Shown piece by piece: positions 17,293-25,791 of a stretch of DNA of 64,000 bases. Position 1 is the first letter of the stretch. The number at the start of each line of letters is the position of its first letter. The DNA lies in NCBI RefSeq assembly GCF_013396335.1, contig NZ_JABWSY010000014.1, forward strand, positions 124,001-188,000, in the 5' to 3' direction. The translations under genes were made by a program, and so were the position numbers. Origin of the DNA: Bacillus sp. EB106-08-02-XG196. GTDB lineage: Bacteria; Bacillota; Bacilli; Bacillales; Cytobacillaceae. The notes below the pieces were generated by a model that saw nothing but the letters and a program-made list of their open reading frames with translations, made no database searches and was not told where the DNA came from.

Positions 17293-17901
17293 TTATTTAG
17301 GTCTTTCTATTTCAAAAATCTCACCGATTTTGGCGTAATTATTACCGGCCAATCTGCTAACAGCTGCTAATCCCCTAGGATCAATTCTTCCTTTATCATA
17401 TAGGTCATTTTCGATATGAAACTGAACAATTCTCCCTATTAAAAGATCACAACCCGGTGAATCCACTCCACCTAATTCAAGGGAATGCTCTAAAAGGCAT
17501 TCCATTCGAATTTTGGCTTCTTTTACACCAGGTACAGAGACTTTGACACTTTCCACTGGCGTTAATTGAGCCATTTCTATTTCACTTTGATGAGGAGGCA
17601 GACTTGCTGCAGTTTGATTGATCTTTTCAACATTCTGTTCATCTACGATGTGAATCACAAATTCTTTTGACTCGTTGATATTTCTCGTTGTATCTTTGTA
17701 CTGCCCCTCTCTTCGCTGAATCGATAACGAAATCATCGGGGGATTTGAAGAAACAATATTAAAATAACTAAAAGGTGCACCATTTAAACTTCCATCCTTC
17801 GAAAGCGTGGTAACAAAAGCAATCGGTCTTGGAATAATACTGCCGATTAGAAATTTATAATTTTCTCTTTCAGACAATGAGGCCGGATCAATTGAAAGCA
17901 T
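17293..17901 (-). CDS. flavin reductase-like FMN-binding protein
   Basis: 202 aa split-barrel flavoprotein. FLIGSIIPRPIAFVTTLSKDG is the typical start of DIM6/NTAB flavin reductases, followed by NIVSSNPPMISLSIQRREG. It may feed reduced flavin to an oxygenase or act itself on an oxidised substrate. It lies 22 bp downstream of mhqO in the same direction, so it is part of the same transcript; B. subtilis has no such gene at this position as far as I recall. Confidence 0.8.
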   Translation of the reverse strand: MLSIDPASLSERENYKFLIGSIIPRPIAFVTTLSKDGSLNGAPFSYFNIVSSNPPMISLSIQRREGQYKDTTRNINESKEFVIHIVDEQNVEKINQTAASLPPHQSEIEMAQLTPVESVKVSVPGVKEAKIRMECLLEHSLELGGVDSPGCDLLIGRIVQFHIENDLYDKGRIDPRGLAAVSRLAGNNYAKIGEIFEIERPK

Positions 17902-17923
17902 GACATCATTCCTTTTCGAATAA

Positions 17924-18862
17924 TTAATCTAATTCTCTAACTTTAAAAGGCAGCAACCCGCGTTCAATTTGTTCTCTGTGTTGTTCATACTGTGCAGGCA
18001 GCATTAATTTTTCTCCCATTGTCGCTACGGACTCATCATGGGCAAAGCCTGGAGGATCAGTGGCAATTTCAAATAAGATTTCCCCATGTTCTCTAAAATA
18101 AATCGCATTGAAATAGTTTCGATCCTGTACAGGAGTGACACCGTAACCATTGGCGGCAACATACTTTTGCCATTCCAGTTGATCGTCATCATCGCTTGCA
18201 CGCCATGCGATATGATGTACAGTACCCACACCCATTTGTCCCCGTCCAATCGTAGTTAATTTTAGGTCAATGACATTTCCGATATCAGCCGAAGACCGGT
18301 AACGGGCGAAATCTCCTTCTTTTCCAACGAATTCAAGCCCCATAACTTTTTCTAACAAATCTGCCGTTTTACTAGGCTGTGATGATAATAGAGTGGTCCC
18401 GCCAAACCCTTTGATGGCAACTTCTGGTGTAACGCCGTTAAAGTTCCAATTATTCACTTCTCCTTCTTCTCTTTCAACAATTTCAAGGTGAAGACCATGT
18501 GGATCATCGAATTCCAAATATTGCTCACCGAATCGTTCCATTTTAGTAAATGGTATTTTAAACTTTTCTAATCTATTTTCCCAAAATACCATGGAACCTT
18601 TAGGAACAACATATGAGGTGACTCCTACTTGACCGTCACCGATTGTTCCCGGACGGGCTCCAGCCCAAGGAAAGAAGGTGATGATGGTTCCAGGTTTTCC
18701 TCCTTCATCTCCGAAATAGAGGTGATAGGTACCAGGGTCATCAAAATTTACCGTTTGTTTCACTAGGCGCAATCCTAAAACACCTGCATAAAAGTCAACA
18801 TTCTCCTGTGGATGACCAACAATAGCAGTAATATGATGAATACCCATTGTTTTCTTACTCAT
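17924..18862 (-). CDS. mhqO: ring-cleaving dioxygenase MhqO
   Basis: 312 aa, two-domain VOC protein beginning KKTMGIHHITAIVGHPQENV, with VVPKGSMVFWENRL in the middle and VGTVHHIAWRASDDD plus HGEILFEIATDPPGF in the second domain. Two His and one Glu form the extradiol-type metal site. MhqO is thought to open substituted (hydro)quinone rings. The length equals that of B. subtilis MhqO (312). An MhqR-like box lies upstream at 18933-18951. Confidence 0.9.
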   Translation of the reverse strand: MSKKTMGIHHITAIVGHPQENVDFYAGVLGLRLVKQTVNFDDPGTYHLYFGDEGGKPGTIITFFPWAGARPGTIGDGQVGVTSYVVPKGSMVFWENRLEKFKIPFTKMERFGEQYLEFDDPHGLHLEIVEREEGEVNNWNFNGVTPEVAIKGFGGTTLLSSQPSKTADLLEKVMGLEFVGKEGDFARYRSSADIGNVIDLKLTTIGRGQMGVGTVHHIAWRASDDDDQLEWQKYVAANGYGVTPVQDRNYFNAIYFREHGEILFEIATDPPGFAHDESVATMGEKLMLPAQYEQHREQIERGLLPFKVRELD

Positions 18863-18932
18863 TTTAAAACACTCCTTTTTATATTATGGTGTCTTATTTT
18901 TATTTAAATTATCGATAAAACCCCTAAATTAA

Positions 18933-18951
18933 GATTCTCTAATCCGAGATA
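18933..18951 (-). promoter_or_regulatory. MhqR-like operator upstream of mhqO
   Basis: GATTCTCTAATCCGAGATA, an imperfect version of the TATCTCgaAtTCgAGATA palindrome, in the gap between the DoxX gene and mhqO. Confidence 0.5.
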
Positions 18952-18953
18952 TA

Positions 18954-19352
18954 TTAGAATAAAAAAGCATCTAATGCATATTGACCTGGTCCAATTAGTG
19001 CTATACCAATTACCACTGCTATTAATGTCAGGTTATATTCATATCCATTTTGTGTTGCCCAATAACCATTAGCAGCATGAACCTTTATAATCGCCATTAC
19101 CATTGTAGCTGCAATCATGATTCCTGCAAGGGGTGTAAGAAGTCCTAATGTAAACAATAATCCCCCCATTAATTCTGCTAATCCTGCCATAAGGGCCATC
19201 ATCACACCTGGTTTCATACCAAGGGATTCCATCCAGCCACCTGTACCCTTTAAGCCGTAACCGCCAAACCAGCCAAATAATTTCTGTGCGCCGTGAGCCA
19301 TGAATGACACACCAATTACTACCCTTATAATTAATAATCCAATACTCATCAT
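18954..19352 (-). CDS. mhqP: DoxX family membrane protein (MhqP-like)
   Basis: 132 aa with four hydrophobic helices and the DoxX pattern: LLIIRVVIGVSFMAHGAQKLFGWFGG, then GLAELMGGLLFTLGLLTPLAG. DoxX proteins are proposed membrane partners in quinone or sulfur redox reactions. In B. subtilis mhqP follows mhqO in the MhqR regulon. A perfect MhqR palindrome lies 25 bp upstream of the start. Confidence 0.85.
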   Translation of the reverse strand: MMSIGLLIIRVVIGVSFMAHGAQKLFGWFGGYGLKGTGGWMESLGMKPGVMMALMAGLAELMGGLLFTLGLLTPLAGIMIAATMVMAIIKVHAANGYWATQNGYEYNLTLIAVVIGIALIGPGQYALDAFLF

Positions 19353-19376
19353 TTTATTTTCCTCCTGCTTTCTATT

Positions 19377-19394
19377 TATCTCGATTTCGAGATA
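19377..19394 (-). promoter_or_regulatory. MhqR operator, perfect palindrome
   Basis: TATCTCGATTTCGAGATA in the gap between mhqR and the DoxX gene. It has the sequence and symmetry of the B. subtilis MhqR site. Confidence 0.85.
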
Positions 19395-19413
19395 TCAACT
19401 AAAAAAATATACA

Positions 19414-19836
19414 TCACACTCTGTTACTAACCTTTTTTAAGGAGTCGACTAACAACTGTGATTCATTATCTGTTAAATCAGCAAAAATTGAATCAATCAT
19501 GTCTTGATACTTCGGCATGATGCTTTCCATCATCTCAATTCCTTCAGCCGTTAAGGTTATATGAATAACCCGCCTGTCTTCTCTACAGTCATTTCTTTTT
19601 AGTATCCCTTTTTTTTCAAGTTTATCAATAACATACGTCATCGAACCGCTAGAGATCAGGATTTTACTTCCAATTTGCTGAATGGTTTGTTTTCCTTTGT
19701 GGAATAGCACTTCTAAAACAGAGAACTCGGTAATACTAAGTTTATTTTTGGACATTTCATCTCTTATTCTTTCCTGAATGGCTTTTGAGGTTTGCATTAA
19801 CAGTAAAAATGGCTGGTTTGTACATTTCCTTTCCAT
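19414..19836 (-). CDS. mhqR: MarR family repressor MhqR
   Basis: 140 aa MarR-type winged-helix protein. It begins MERKCTNQPFLLLMQTSKAI and has the KQTIQQIGSKILISSGSMTYVIDKLEKKG recognition region and the DCREDRRVIHITLT wing. MhqR represses quinone-detoxification genes and is relieved by quinones and catechols. It sits in the middle of its presumed regulon and is surrounded by TATCTCGA palindromes. RBS AGGAGGTGTAAAC. A 22-codon remnant of a paralogue lies at 25533-25601. Confidence 0.9.
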   Translation of the reverse strand: MERKCTNQPFLLLMQTSKAIQERIRDEMSKNKLSITEFSVLEVLFHKGKQTIQQIGSKILISSGSMTYVIDKLEKKGILKRNDCREDRRVIHITLTAEGIEMMESIMPKYQDMIDSIFADLTDNESQLLVDSLKKVSNRV

Positions 19837-19914
19837 GTTTACACCTCCTGTTTTAAATATCCTTATTGAATACGTTATTTACTCGATATTATTGCAAATG
19901 CAGAAACACTTCCT

Positions 19915-20319
19915 CTATTGAGCTTCTTCAGTAAAGCTATGGACTTCATCAAGTTGAAATATACGCATGTAACGTGGCAAAAAGCTACGTATTTCCTCTT
20001 CATTAAACCCTACTTGTAGTCTCTTTTCATCAAGGATTAACGGTTTCCTTAATACCCCGGGATTTTCTTTAATGATTGCATATAATTCACGGAGTGAAAG
20101 AGAATCAATATTTATATTTAACTTCTGAAATGCTTTTGACTTAGTTGAGATAATTTCATCGGTGCCATCCTCTGTGAAGTGAAGAATATTCTTAATCTCA
20201 TCTAATGTAAGCTTTTCAGAAAGGATATTTCTTTCCTTATAAGGAATTTGATGTTCATCAAACCAAGCTTTTGCTTTTCGGCATGAAGCACAACTAGGTG
20301 TATTATATAAAGTTACCAT
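19915..20319 (-). CDS. Spx/MgsR-type ArsC-fold protein
   Basis: 134 aa with the CxxC motif CASC at residues 10-13 (LYNTPSCASCRKAKAWF) and RKPLILDEKRLQVGFNEEEI, as in Spx/MgsR. These proteins bind the RNA polymerase alpha subunit and redirect transcription in thiol stress; the CxxC is the redox switch. ATG at 20319 (AAGGGAGTG) is preferred to an in-frame codon 12 residues upstream. An MhqR-type box lies just upstream, tying it to electrophile stress. Which paralogue it matches cannot be decided by eye. Confidence 0.82.
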   Translation of the reverse strand: MVTLYNTPSCASCRKAKAWFDEHQIPYKERNILSEKLTLDEIKNILHFTEDGTDEIISTKSKAFQKLNINIDSLSLRELYAIIKENPGVLRKPLILDEKRLQVGFNEEEIRSFLPRYMRIFQLDEVHSFTEEAQ

Positions 20320-20409
20320 TATTAACACTCCCTTATATTTTTTAGTCCATTTCACTTCTATCCAACCAGCGTTCCCTTTTATCTCAGCTCAAGTTATCTT
20401 GAAACAAAT

Positions 20410-20427
20410 TATCTCGAATTGAAGATA
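20410..20427 (-). promoter_or_regulatory. MhqR-type operator upstream of Spx-like gene
   Basis: TATCTCGAATTGAAGATA, a near-perfect MhqR palindrome about 90 bp upstream of the Spx-like start codon. A second weaker TTATCTCAGCTC lies at 20379-20390. Confidence 0.7.
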
Positions 20428-20570
20428 CCTTTATTATATACCAACTACTTCATAAGTCAACCGTAAATAATAAAATAATGGTGCAGCTTATATAAAGAAA
20501 AAAATTACCATAAATAATAGCGCCAATGTTCCCTATCCTATAAAGGTAAATATAATTTGGAGGTAATTTC

Positions 20571-21005
20571 ATGGCACAATTAAGAGATATTATGACAGCA
20601 AATATTGTTACTGTTAACGAAACACAGACCGTACAGGAAGCTGCAGCGTTAATGAGCCAATATAATATTGGAGCTATCCCAGTAGTAAATAACAACAGGC
20701 AAATGGTTGGAATTGTAACGGATCGTGATATTACCCTTCGTACGACAGCACAAGGAGAAAATGCACAAACACCAGTATCTCAAGTTATGACTGCACAACA
20801 AATCGTACAAGGTACACCTGATATGGATGTTCATCAAGCTGCGAACATTATGGCACAGCAGCAAATTCGCCGTTTGCCGGTAATCGAAAATGGACAAATA
20901 GTAGGGATGGTTGCTTTAGGTGACCTAGCAGTACAAAATCAATTTGCAAACGAGGCAGAACAGGCGTTACAAAGTATTTCAACTCCTTCAGCACCGCAAC
21001 AGTAG
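20571..21005 (+). CDS. CBS-domain pair protein
   Basis: 144 aa with two CBS repeats: LRDIMTANIVTVNETQTVQEAA...GIVTDRDI (residues 4-57) and VSQVMTAQQIVQGTP...GMVALGDLA (69-122), then an acidic, Gln-rich tail. It resembles B. subtilis YhcV. CBS pairs bind adenine nucleotides and often modulate partners under stress; the partner is unknown. ATG at 20571 follows GGAGGTAATTTC. Confidence 0.88.
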   Translation: MAQLRDIMTANIVTVNETQTVQEAAALMSQYNIGAIPVVNNNRQMVGIVTDRDITLRTTAQGENAQTPVSQVMTAQQIVQGTPDMDVHQAANIMAQQQIRRLPVIENGQIVGMVALGDLAVQNQFANEAEQALQSISTPSAPQQ

Positions 21006-21039
21006 CAGGAGTTACTTTTATTACCATAAAATAATTATT

Positions 21040-21068
21040 AGCACAGACCCAGGCCTTGGTCTGTGCTA
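21040..21068 (+). terminator. rho-independent terminator after CBS gene
   Basis: AGCACAGACC...GGTCTGTGCT hairpin followed by AACATTTTTT. Confidence 0.85.
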
Positions 21069-21417
21069 ACATTTTTTATAGTAGAAGTGCATCACAGGTC
21101 TTTAGTCAATCAATAAATTCACCTAATGAACACCTTCCTCCAAATTTTGCTTTAATGGTGAAAAGTCACAATTACTCTCCATATTGATATTCCCAACTAT
21201 TAGCTAAAAGCGCTTAATTCCAGACCCATCCTTTTATTTTCGTACCCGATAGATATAGTAATCGTTTGGTGTTTCTAAATTATTTAGGAGCATTCCGACA
21301 TAATCCCACGTAACTTTAATTGATTTATTTACTCATGTTTACTATAATACAATTAGGTTACTTAAAGTATACATGTTACTTTTTATATAAAACTATTTTA
21401 GAAGTGAGGTAAGGGAC
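21069..21417. other. gene-free stretch with possible gene fragment
   Basis: About 350 bp. On the minus strand 21234 to ~21330 is an open frame ending WDYVGMLLNNLETPNDYYIY then RVRK and a stop. It looks like the C-terminus of an unidentified protein but lacks a start and ribosome binding site. The promoter for the following gene must lie near 21340-21400. Nothing else is recognised. Confidence 0.3.
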
Positions 21418-21912
21418 ATGAATATGTTAGAATCAAAAGTAATACAAACTAGATTTGAAAAAGAAATTTTTATAGAAGAAACATCAAATATTAGCATTAA
21501 TGAGTTTCGTAATCTTGATAATAATGATCCTTTTTATGAATTTATGATTGGTTTGGATCTAATTCGGATTAGGGATCATGAATATTATGGAACGAAGAAA
21601 AGTTACGTAAATATAAGAATTTCTGAAGATTTACAATCTCTTTTCATAGTAGAGCCTGATGTTCAAAGTATTTTTGCCATCAAAAATGAGAAGGAAAAAG
21701 AAGCAGCCATTGAATTAATTCAGTATTTATTTGTTGATTCACCAACTTTTAAACAAGCAGTTACTGAAATGATAAGTAACTTAAAGAAGGAAAATATCGT
21801 TAATGGATTTGAAGTCAAAGAAGCAAAGACTAAACTGGCTGTGCTGGAAAGATTATTAAACGTCAGTGATGAAGATATGCATTTTACGATTAGAATGGAA
21901 AATATAGCTTAG
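21418..21912 (+). CDS. hypothetical protein (164 aa)
   Basis: ATG at 21418 follows GAAGTGAGGTAAGGGAC. A soluble, acidic, mixed alpha/beta protein with no signal peptide or membrane helix; its C-terminal ~60 residues are probably helical (KEKEAAIELIQYLFVDSPTF and onwards). I do not recognise the family. A strong hairpin (21922-21952) follows, so it is a single-gene unit. Confidence 0.65.
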   Translation: MNMLESKVIQTRFEKEIFIEETSNISINEFRNLDNNDPFYEFMIGLDLIRIRDHEYYGTKKSYVNIRISEDLQSLFIVEPDVQSIFAIKNEKEKEAAIELIQYLFVDSPTFKQAVTEMISNLKKENIVNGFEVKEAKTKLAVLERLLNVSDEDMHFTIRMENIA

Positions 21913-21921
21913 GAATAAAAA

Positions 21922-21952
21922 GGGAGAGAAGCCTTATAAATGGCTTCTCTCC
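21922..21952 (+). terminator. hairpin after hypothetical gene
   Basis: GGAGAGAAGCC/GGCTTCTCTCC stem of 11 bp, without a clear T run on the 3' side. Confidence 0.6.
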
Positions 21953-22044
21953 TGTCAGTAATAGTGCACTTTCACCTTCGATATTATTTCGATATACTTC
22001 AAGTGGTGACAGGCACCATTAATTAGCACCCATGCTGATAAATA

Positions 22045-22190
22045 GACGGAGAAATTCCGCTTAATTAGTAATTATCATAAAAAAAAGCTTAAATAGACGG
22101 AGATATTCCGCCTATTGATTCGAAAAACATGAAAATTGATGAAATTTCTTTGCATAACCGGAAAACCTCCGCTTATTTTTTTTGCTGCTT
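22045..22190. repeat. dispersed intergenic repeat, copy B
   Basis: Carries CTTAAATAGACGGAGATATT, TTCGAAAAACATGAAAATTG and CCGGAAAACCTCCGCTTATTT in the same order as the element at 12680-12845. It also has an extra leading AAATAGACGGAGAAATTCCG. Each core is a small inverted repeat around CGGAnnnnTCCG. Confidence 0.6.
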
Positions 22191-22339
22191 TTTTATTTGA
22201 ATTGTTGATTACATAGGACCCGTTTGGAGATGAAACTCTTTTTGCGGGATAAAGGATTCATTCCAGGCTACCTGCCCAAAAAATCATTATTCATAAAGGT
22301 CGATGAAAGACAAATCAGAAGTTTCCTCATTAATAAAAT

Positions 22340-22365
22340 GACTCAGTCCAATAGTGAACTGAGTC
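22340..22365. terminator. hairpin terminator downstream of pirin gene
   Basis: GACTCAGT/ACTGAGTC with T5 on the plus side and TTTTATT on the minus side, 30 bp past the pirin stop. The 22224-22427 open frame that spans it is not considered a gene. Confidence 0.65.
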
Positions 22366-22396
22366 TTTTTCATATAAAACTATGCACCAGTAGTGG

Positions 22397-23410
22397 TTAC
22401 CTTTTTTCAACTCTTCCATCCGCATAGCGTGCGAATCTTCCTGATTCACGCTTATTTACAGGATCAGGACGGTCCCATGGCCAGCCTCCAAATTGTGTAT
22501 TTTGATAATCCTTGAATGCATCGCGAATTTCCTGCTCAGTATTCATGACAAACGGTCCATAGGATATGACAGGTTCTTGTATTGGCTCACCCTCCAGGAG
22601 CAGCATATAACTCTCAGAAGATCCATTTGTAATCGTAACTTCCTGATCACCAGCGAGCTTTACACGATGGTTCGTTTCAATCGCTGTTTCGTCAATATTT
22701 AGTGTATCTCCCTGATAATAGTATAAATTTCTTGTCATTGTCGCTGAAACTGCGGGCAGGACGAAGACTGCTTCTGGCATCATATGAATAACGCAGATTC
22801 CCACATGATGATTTTTATCGTTTGCCCAAGAAGCAGCGTTTGGTTCTAAACTAGACTGGCCCATCACATTTCCGGCGATCAGTCTTACGGTCGTTTTCTG
22901 TCCATTTGTATCAGCCGATTGTACTTCCGGTATATCCTCAGCCCATAACATTTTATATTCAGGATCAGCGAATTTATCTTTTACAGGTAAATTCAGCCAT
23001 ATCTGAAAGAATTCAAGTGGATTGCCTTTGTCCTGATGGACGAGAGGAAACATTTCAGAATGCTGGCTGCCCTTTCCTGCTGTCATCCATTGAACATCCC
23101 CATTCCCAAATCTTCCTGTGGACCCATATGAGTCAAAATGATCAATCAAACCTTCAAGAACGACAGTTACCGTTTCAAAACCTCTGTGGGGATGTACAGG
23201 AAATCCCGGAACCGTTTTGCCATGATACATTCTAAAACCATCACGCAACGTAAAATCCTCACCAAGATTTCTGCCTTCCAATGAAGCGTTAGGACCCTGC
23301 TGATCATTTCCTGAAGGATATGCATCTTTATGATGCACGGTCATAAGGAACGGGTCTTCTGTCTCCCATGGAAATCCTAATTTTTGTATTTTCATGATTT
23401 TACTATTCAT
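22397..23410 (-). CDS. pirin family protein
   Basis: 337 aa bicupin. The N-terminal cupin has the metal-binding set HPHRGFETVTVVLEG and a later HSEMFP; DFTLRDGFRMYHG and PVHPHRG match bacterial pirins. Several of these are quercetin 2,3-dioxygenases or redox-linked regulators. It lies downstream of the two MhqA-type dioxygenase genes on the same strand (47-bp gap), so it is probably co-transcribed and part of aromatic/quinone detoxification. RBS AGGAGAGG. Confidence 0.85.
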   Translation of the reverse strand: MNSKIMKIQKLGFPWETEDPFLMTVHHKDAYPSGNDQQGPNASLEGRNLGEDFTLRDGFRMYHGKTVPGFPVHPHRGFETVTVVLEGLIDHFDSYGSTGRFGNGDVQWMTAGKGSQHSEMFPLVHQDKGNPLEFFQIWLNLPVKDKFADPEYKMLWAEDIPEVQSADTNGQKTTVRLIAGNVMGQSSLEPNAASWANDKNHHVGICVIHMMPEAVFVLPAVSATMTRNLYYYQGDTLNIDETAIETNHRVKLAGDQEVTITNGSSESYMLLLEGEPIQEPVISYGPFVMNTEQEIRDAFKDYQNTQFGGWPWDRPDPVNKRESGRFARYADGRVEKR

Positions 23411-23457
23411 TCCTATTCCTCTCCTTTAAAAACCATCCAATTGTGAAATAATTCCTA

Positions 23458-24435
23458 TTATTCCTTGATGAATTCCTTTGTACTTCTTACTGTATCAATT
23501 GGACGAACTAATTTTTCTATTTCTTCACGTTTTGGCTCTAAGAATGGAGGTAAAGATAATTTTTCTCCCAGCGTTTCATAAGGTTCATCTCCCATGAAAC
23601 CAGGGCCATCCGTAGCGAACTCAAATAATATTTGCGGTGCAACTCTTGCGTATAATGACTCAAAAAAGTGACGATTTACATAACCGGATGTTTGGAATCC
23701 AAAACCACTCAACCGTTCAATCCATTCCTCTAAAACAGCACGATCCTCTACACGTAATGCTGCATGGTGAACCGTACCAAATCCTTGTCGGGCTTCAGGA
23801 AGAACCGCATTATATTCTACAATGACTGAGGCACCATTTCCGCCTTCTCCCACTTCAAATAAGTGGAAGGAACCATCTTTATCTGTCTCTTTAAATAATA
23901 GAACCTTTTCCATCATTTCTTTAAAATAATCAAAGTTCGCAATACGAACAAAAACAGGACCTAAACCCGTAATGGCATATTCCAGTGGAATTGGACCTTT
24001 TTGCCATGGTGTGCCAGATTCCACGCCTTTATTGAATTCATCTGAAATCAATTGATATTGTTGATCATCAAAGTCAACGAAAGAAAGAGTTTTCTTGCCA
24101 AATTGTTCTTTGATTCCAGTATGTTTAACTTCTAGACGATCAAAACGTTTTACCCAATAGTCTAACGCAGCATCACTTGGTACACGGAACGATGTCTTTG
24201 AAATCTCGTTTGTACCGTGTACGCCTTTCGGAATCCCGGGGAAGTCAAAGAATGTCATGTCTGTGCCTGCACTGCCTTTATCATCTGCAAAGAATAAATG
24301 ATAGGTTTGAATATCATCTTGATTGACCGTTTTCTTAACTAATCGCATACCTAAAACATAAGTGAAAAATTCATAGTTCTTTTCTGCACTGCTAGTAATT
24401 GCTGTTATATGGTGTATTCCTTTTAAATGGTTCAT
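23458..24435 (-). CDS. ring-cleaving dioxygenase, MhqA-type (second copy)
   Basis: 325 aa two-domain VOC protein: MNHLKGIHHITAITSSAEKN, FFDFPGIPKGVHGTNEISKT, then FGTVHHAALRVEDRAV and PQILFEFATDGPGF. The His/His/Glu extradiol-type site is preserved. ATG at 24435 sits behind TTGGAGGAATATGGA; the in-frame TTG inside that ribosome binding site is not the start. It lies 19 bp downstream of another MhqA-type gene of similar size, a tandem duplication that has diverged. Confidence 0.85.
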   Translation of the reverse strand: MNHLKGIHHITAITSSAEKNYEFFTYVLGMRLVKKTVNQDDIQTYHLFFADDKGSAGTDMTFFDFPGIPKGVHGTNEISKTSFRVPSDAALDYWVKRFDRLEVKHTGIKEQFGKKTLSFVDFDDQQYQLISDEFNKGVESGTPWQKGPIPLEYAITGLGPVFVRIANFDYFKEMMEKVLLFKETDKDGSFHLFEVGEGGNGASVIVEYNAVLPEARQGFGTVHHAALRVEDRAVLEEWIERLSGFGFQTSGYVNRHFFESLYARVAPQILFEFATDGPGFMGDEPYETLGEKLSLPPFLEPKREEIEKLVRPIDTVRSTKEFIKE

Positions 24436-24454
24436 TCCATATTCCTCCAAGTGT

Positions 24455-25423
24455 TTAATTTAAGATTAATGGACGTAACTTTTCTTCGATTTCTTTTCGA
24501 TTTGGTTCTAAAAATGATGGAAGTGATAGTTTTTCTCCCATTGTTTCCATTGGTTCATCTGTCGCAAATCCTGGTGTATCTGTTGATAATTCAAATAAGA
24601 TTCCATTGGGTTCCCTAAAATATAGTGCTTTGAAGTAATACCGCTCCACTTTCCCTGAATTCGGTAACCTGTATTCTTTCAAACGCTCTGCCCATTGATC
24701 ATATTCTTCCTCATTCGGAACACGGAAGGCAACATGGTGAACACCTCCACGACCTAATCGGACTCTTGGCAATTCAGGTCTTGTTTCAATATGAACCTCA
24801 GCACCGCTGCCTCCTTCGCCAGTTGCATAAACCGATATATCAGGATAATCCCCTTCAAGTGACGGATAGGAACCGACAAATCGAAAACCCATAACTTCTG
24901 TTAATACACCAATAGTTGGTTCTGCAATTGCCACTGTAAGGGTTACAGGTCCTAAACCAATAATGGCATGTTCCAACGGAATGTCATCTCGTTGCCAAGG
25001 AACCCCTGCTCTCACACCTTTTTCACCGTTATCAGATACAAGTACTATCCGAGTCCCCTCGAAATCTCTGAAAGCCAATGTATCACGACTTGCTCTTTTT
25101 TGAATATCATCATGTTCAATCCCAAATTGGTTAAAACGTTCTTTCCAAAATAACAATGATTCCGAATTTCTAACTCTAAGTGATACAGTAGAAATATCTG
25201 AAGTTCCCCTATATGTTTTCCCCAGATGAGGAATGTCAAAGAACGTAACTTCAGTTCCTGGGGTTCCTTCACCATCAGCATAGAAAAGATGATAGGATTC
25301 TGTATTATCCTGGTTTACAGTTTTCTTTACCAATCTCATTCCTAAAATTTTTGTATAAAATTCATAATTCTTTTCCGCTTTCCCTGTTAAAATTGATACA
25401 TGATGTAGTCCTAAGAGTTCCAT
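24455..25423 (-). CDS. mhqA: ring-cleaving dioxygenase MhqA
   Basis: 322 aa, MELLGLHHVSILTGKAEKN at the start, TFFDIPHLGKTYRGTSDIST, GRGGVHHVAFRVPNEEEY and PNGILFELSTDTPGF. It belongs to the MhqA/MhqO/MhqE family of putative hydroquinone-cleaving dioxygenases. It is preceded by a perfect MhqR palindrome at 25487-25504, so it is the first gene of an MhqR-controlled transcript (mhqA, second copy, pirin). Confidence 0.87.
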   Translation of the reverse strand: MELLGLHHVSILTGKAEKNYEFYTKILGMRLVKKTVNQDNTESYHLFYADGEGTPGTEVTFFDIPHLGKTYRGTSDISTVSLRVRNSESLLFWKERFNQFGIEHDDIQKRASRDTLAFRDFEGTRIVLVSDNGEKGVRAGVPWQRDDIPLEHAIIGLGPVTLTVAIAEPTIGVLTEVMGFRFVGSYPSLEGDYPDISVYATGEGGSGAEVHIETRPELPRVRLGRGGVHHVAFRVPNEEEYDQWAERLKEYRLPNSGKVERYYFKALYFREPNGILFELSTDTPGFATDEPMETMGEKLSLPSFLEPNRKEIEEKLRPLILN

Positions 25424-25486
25424 CTCTTAATCATTCCTGTCATAATAGTAACAATCATAGTTTCTTCATGTGCTGTTAATGTTGTT

Positions 25487-25504
25487 TATCTCGAATTCGA
25501 GATA
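25487..25504 (-). promoter_or_regulatory. MhqR operator, perfect palindrome
   Basis: TATCTCGAATTCGAGATA, the exact MhqR consensus, 64 bp upstream of mhqA. Confidence 0.9.
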
Positions 25505-25532
25505 ATTTATAAAAAAAATGAGAGTATAAACT

Positions 25533-25601
25533 TTATTCATCAATTGCTTTAGGTGTTTGCTTTACTATTAGAAAGGGCAGATTATTGCATTTCCTCTCCA
25601 T
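25533..25601 (-). pseudogene. truncated mhqR paralogue (22 codons)
   Basis: ATG at 25601 follows AGGGGGTGAAATA and reads MERKCNNLPFLIVKQTPKAI, then DE and a stop. It is clearly related to the first 20 residues of MhqR at 19836. The rest of the gene is gone. MhqR-like half-sites lie on both sides (25487 and 25634-25665). A second mhqR-mhqA locus appears to have lost its repressor. Confidence 0.75.
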
Positions 25602-25633
25602 TATTTCACCCCCTAAAGAATCTTAAATTAAAA

Positions 25634-25665
25634 TATCTTGGATTAAAATATCTCGAATATAGTGT
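25634..25665 (-). promoter_or_regulatory. MhqR-like sites upstream of the mhqR remnant
   Basis: TATCTTGGATTAAAATATCT and TATCTCGAATATA overlap in series, two degenerate versions of the MhqR operator. Confidence 0.5.
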
Positions 25666-25748
25666 AATATTAATACCTATAAACCTTTTTGTCAATAACA
25701 CTTTTATTTTATTGAATTAAAATGCATTTATAGATATTTCCAAATATG

Positions 25749-25776
25749 CAGTCCAATTCGCGAATTGGACTGCTTT
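25749..25776. terminator. rho-independent terminator
   Basis: GCAGTCCAATTCG/CGAATTGGACTGC perfect 13-bp stem followed by TTTTT, just downstream (minus sense) of the pgi remnant. Confidence 0.8.
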
Positions 25777-25791
25777 TTAATCAGATTACTA

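Noticed and set aside
22224..22427. 67-codon plus-strand frame before the pirin gene
   Set aside because: Runs through a terminator hairpin, lacks a convincing ribosome binding site and overlaps the 3' end of pirin.
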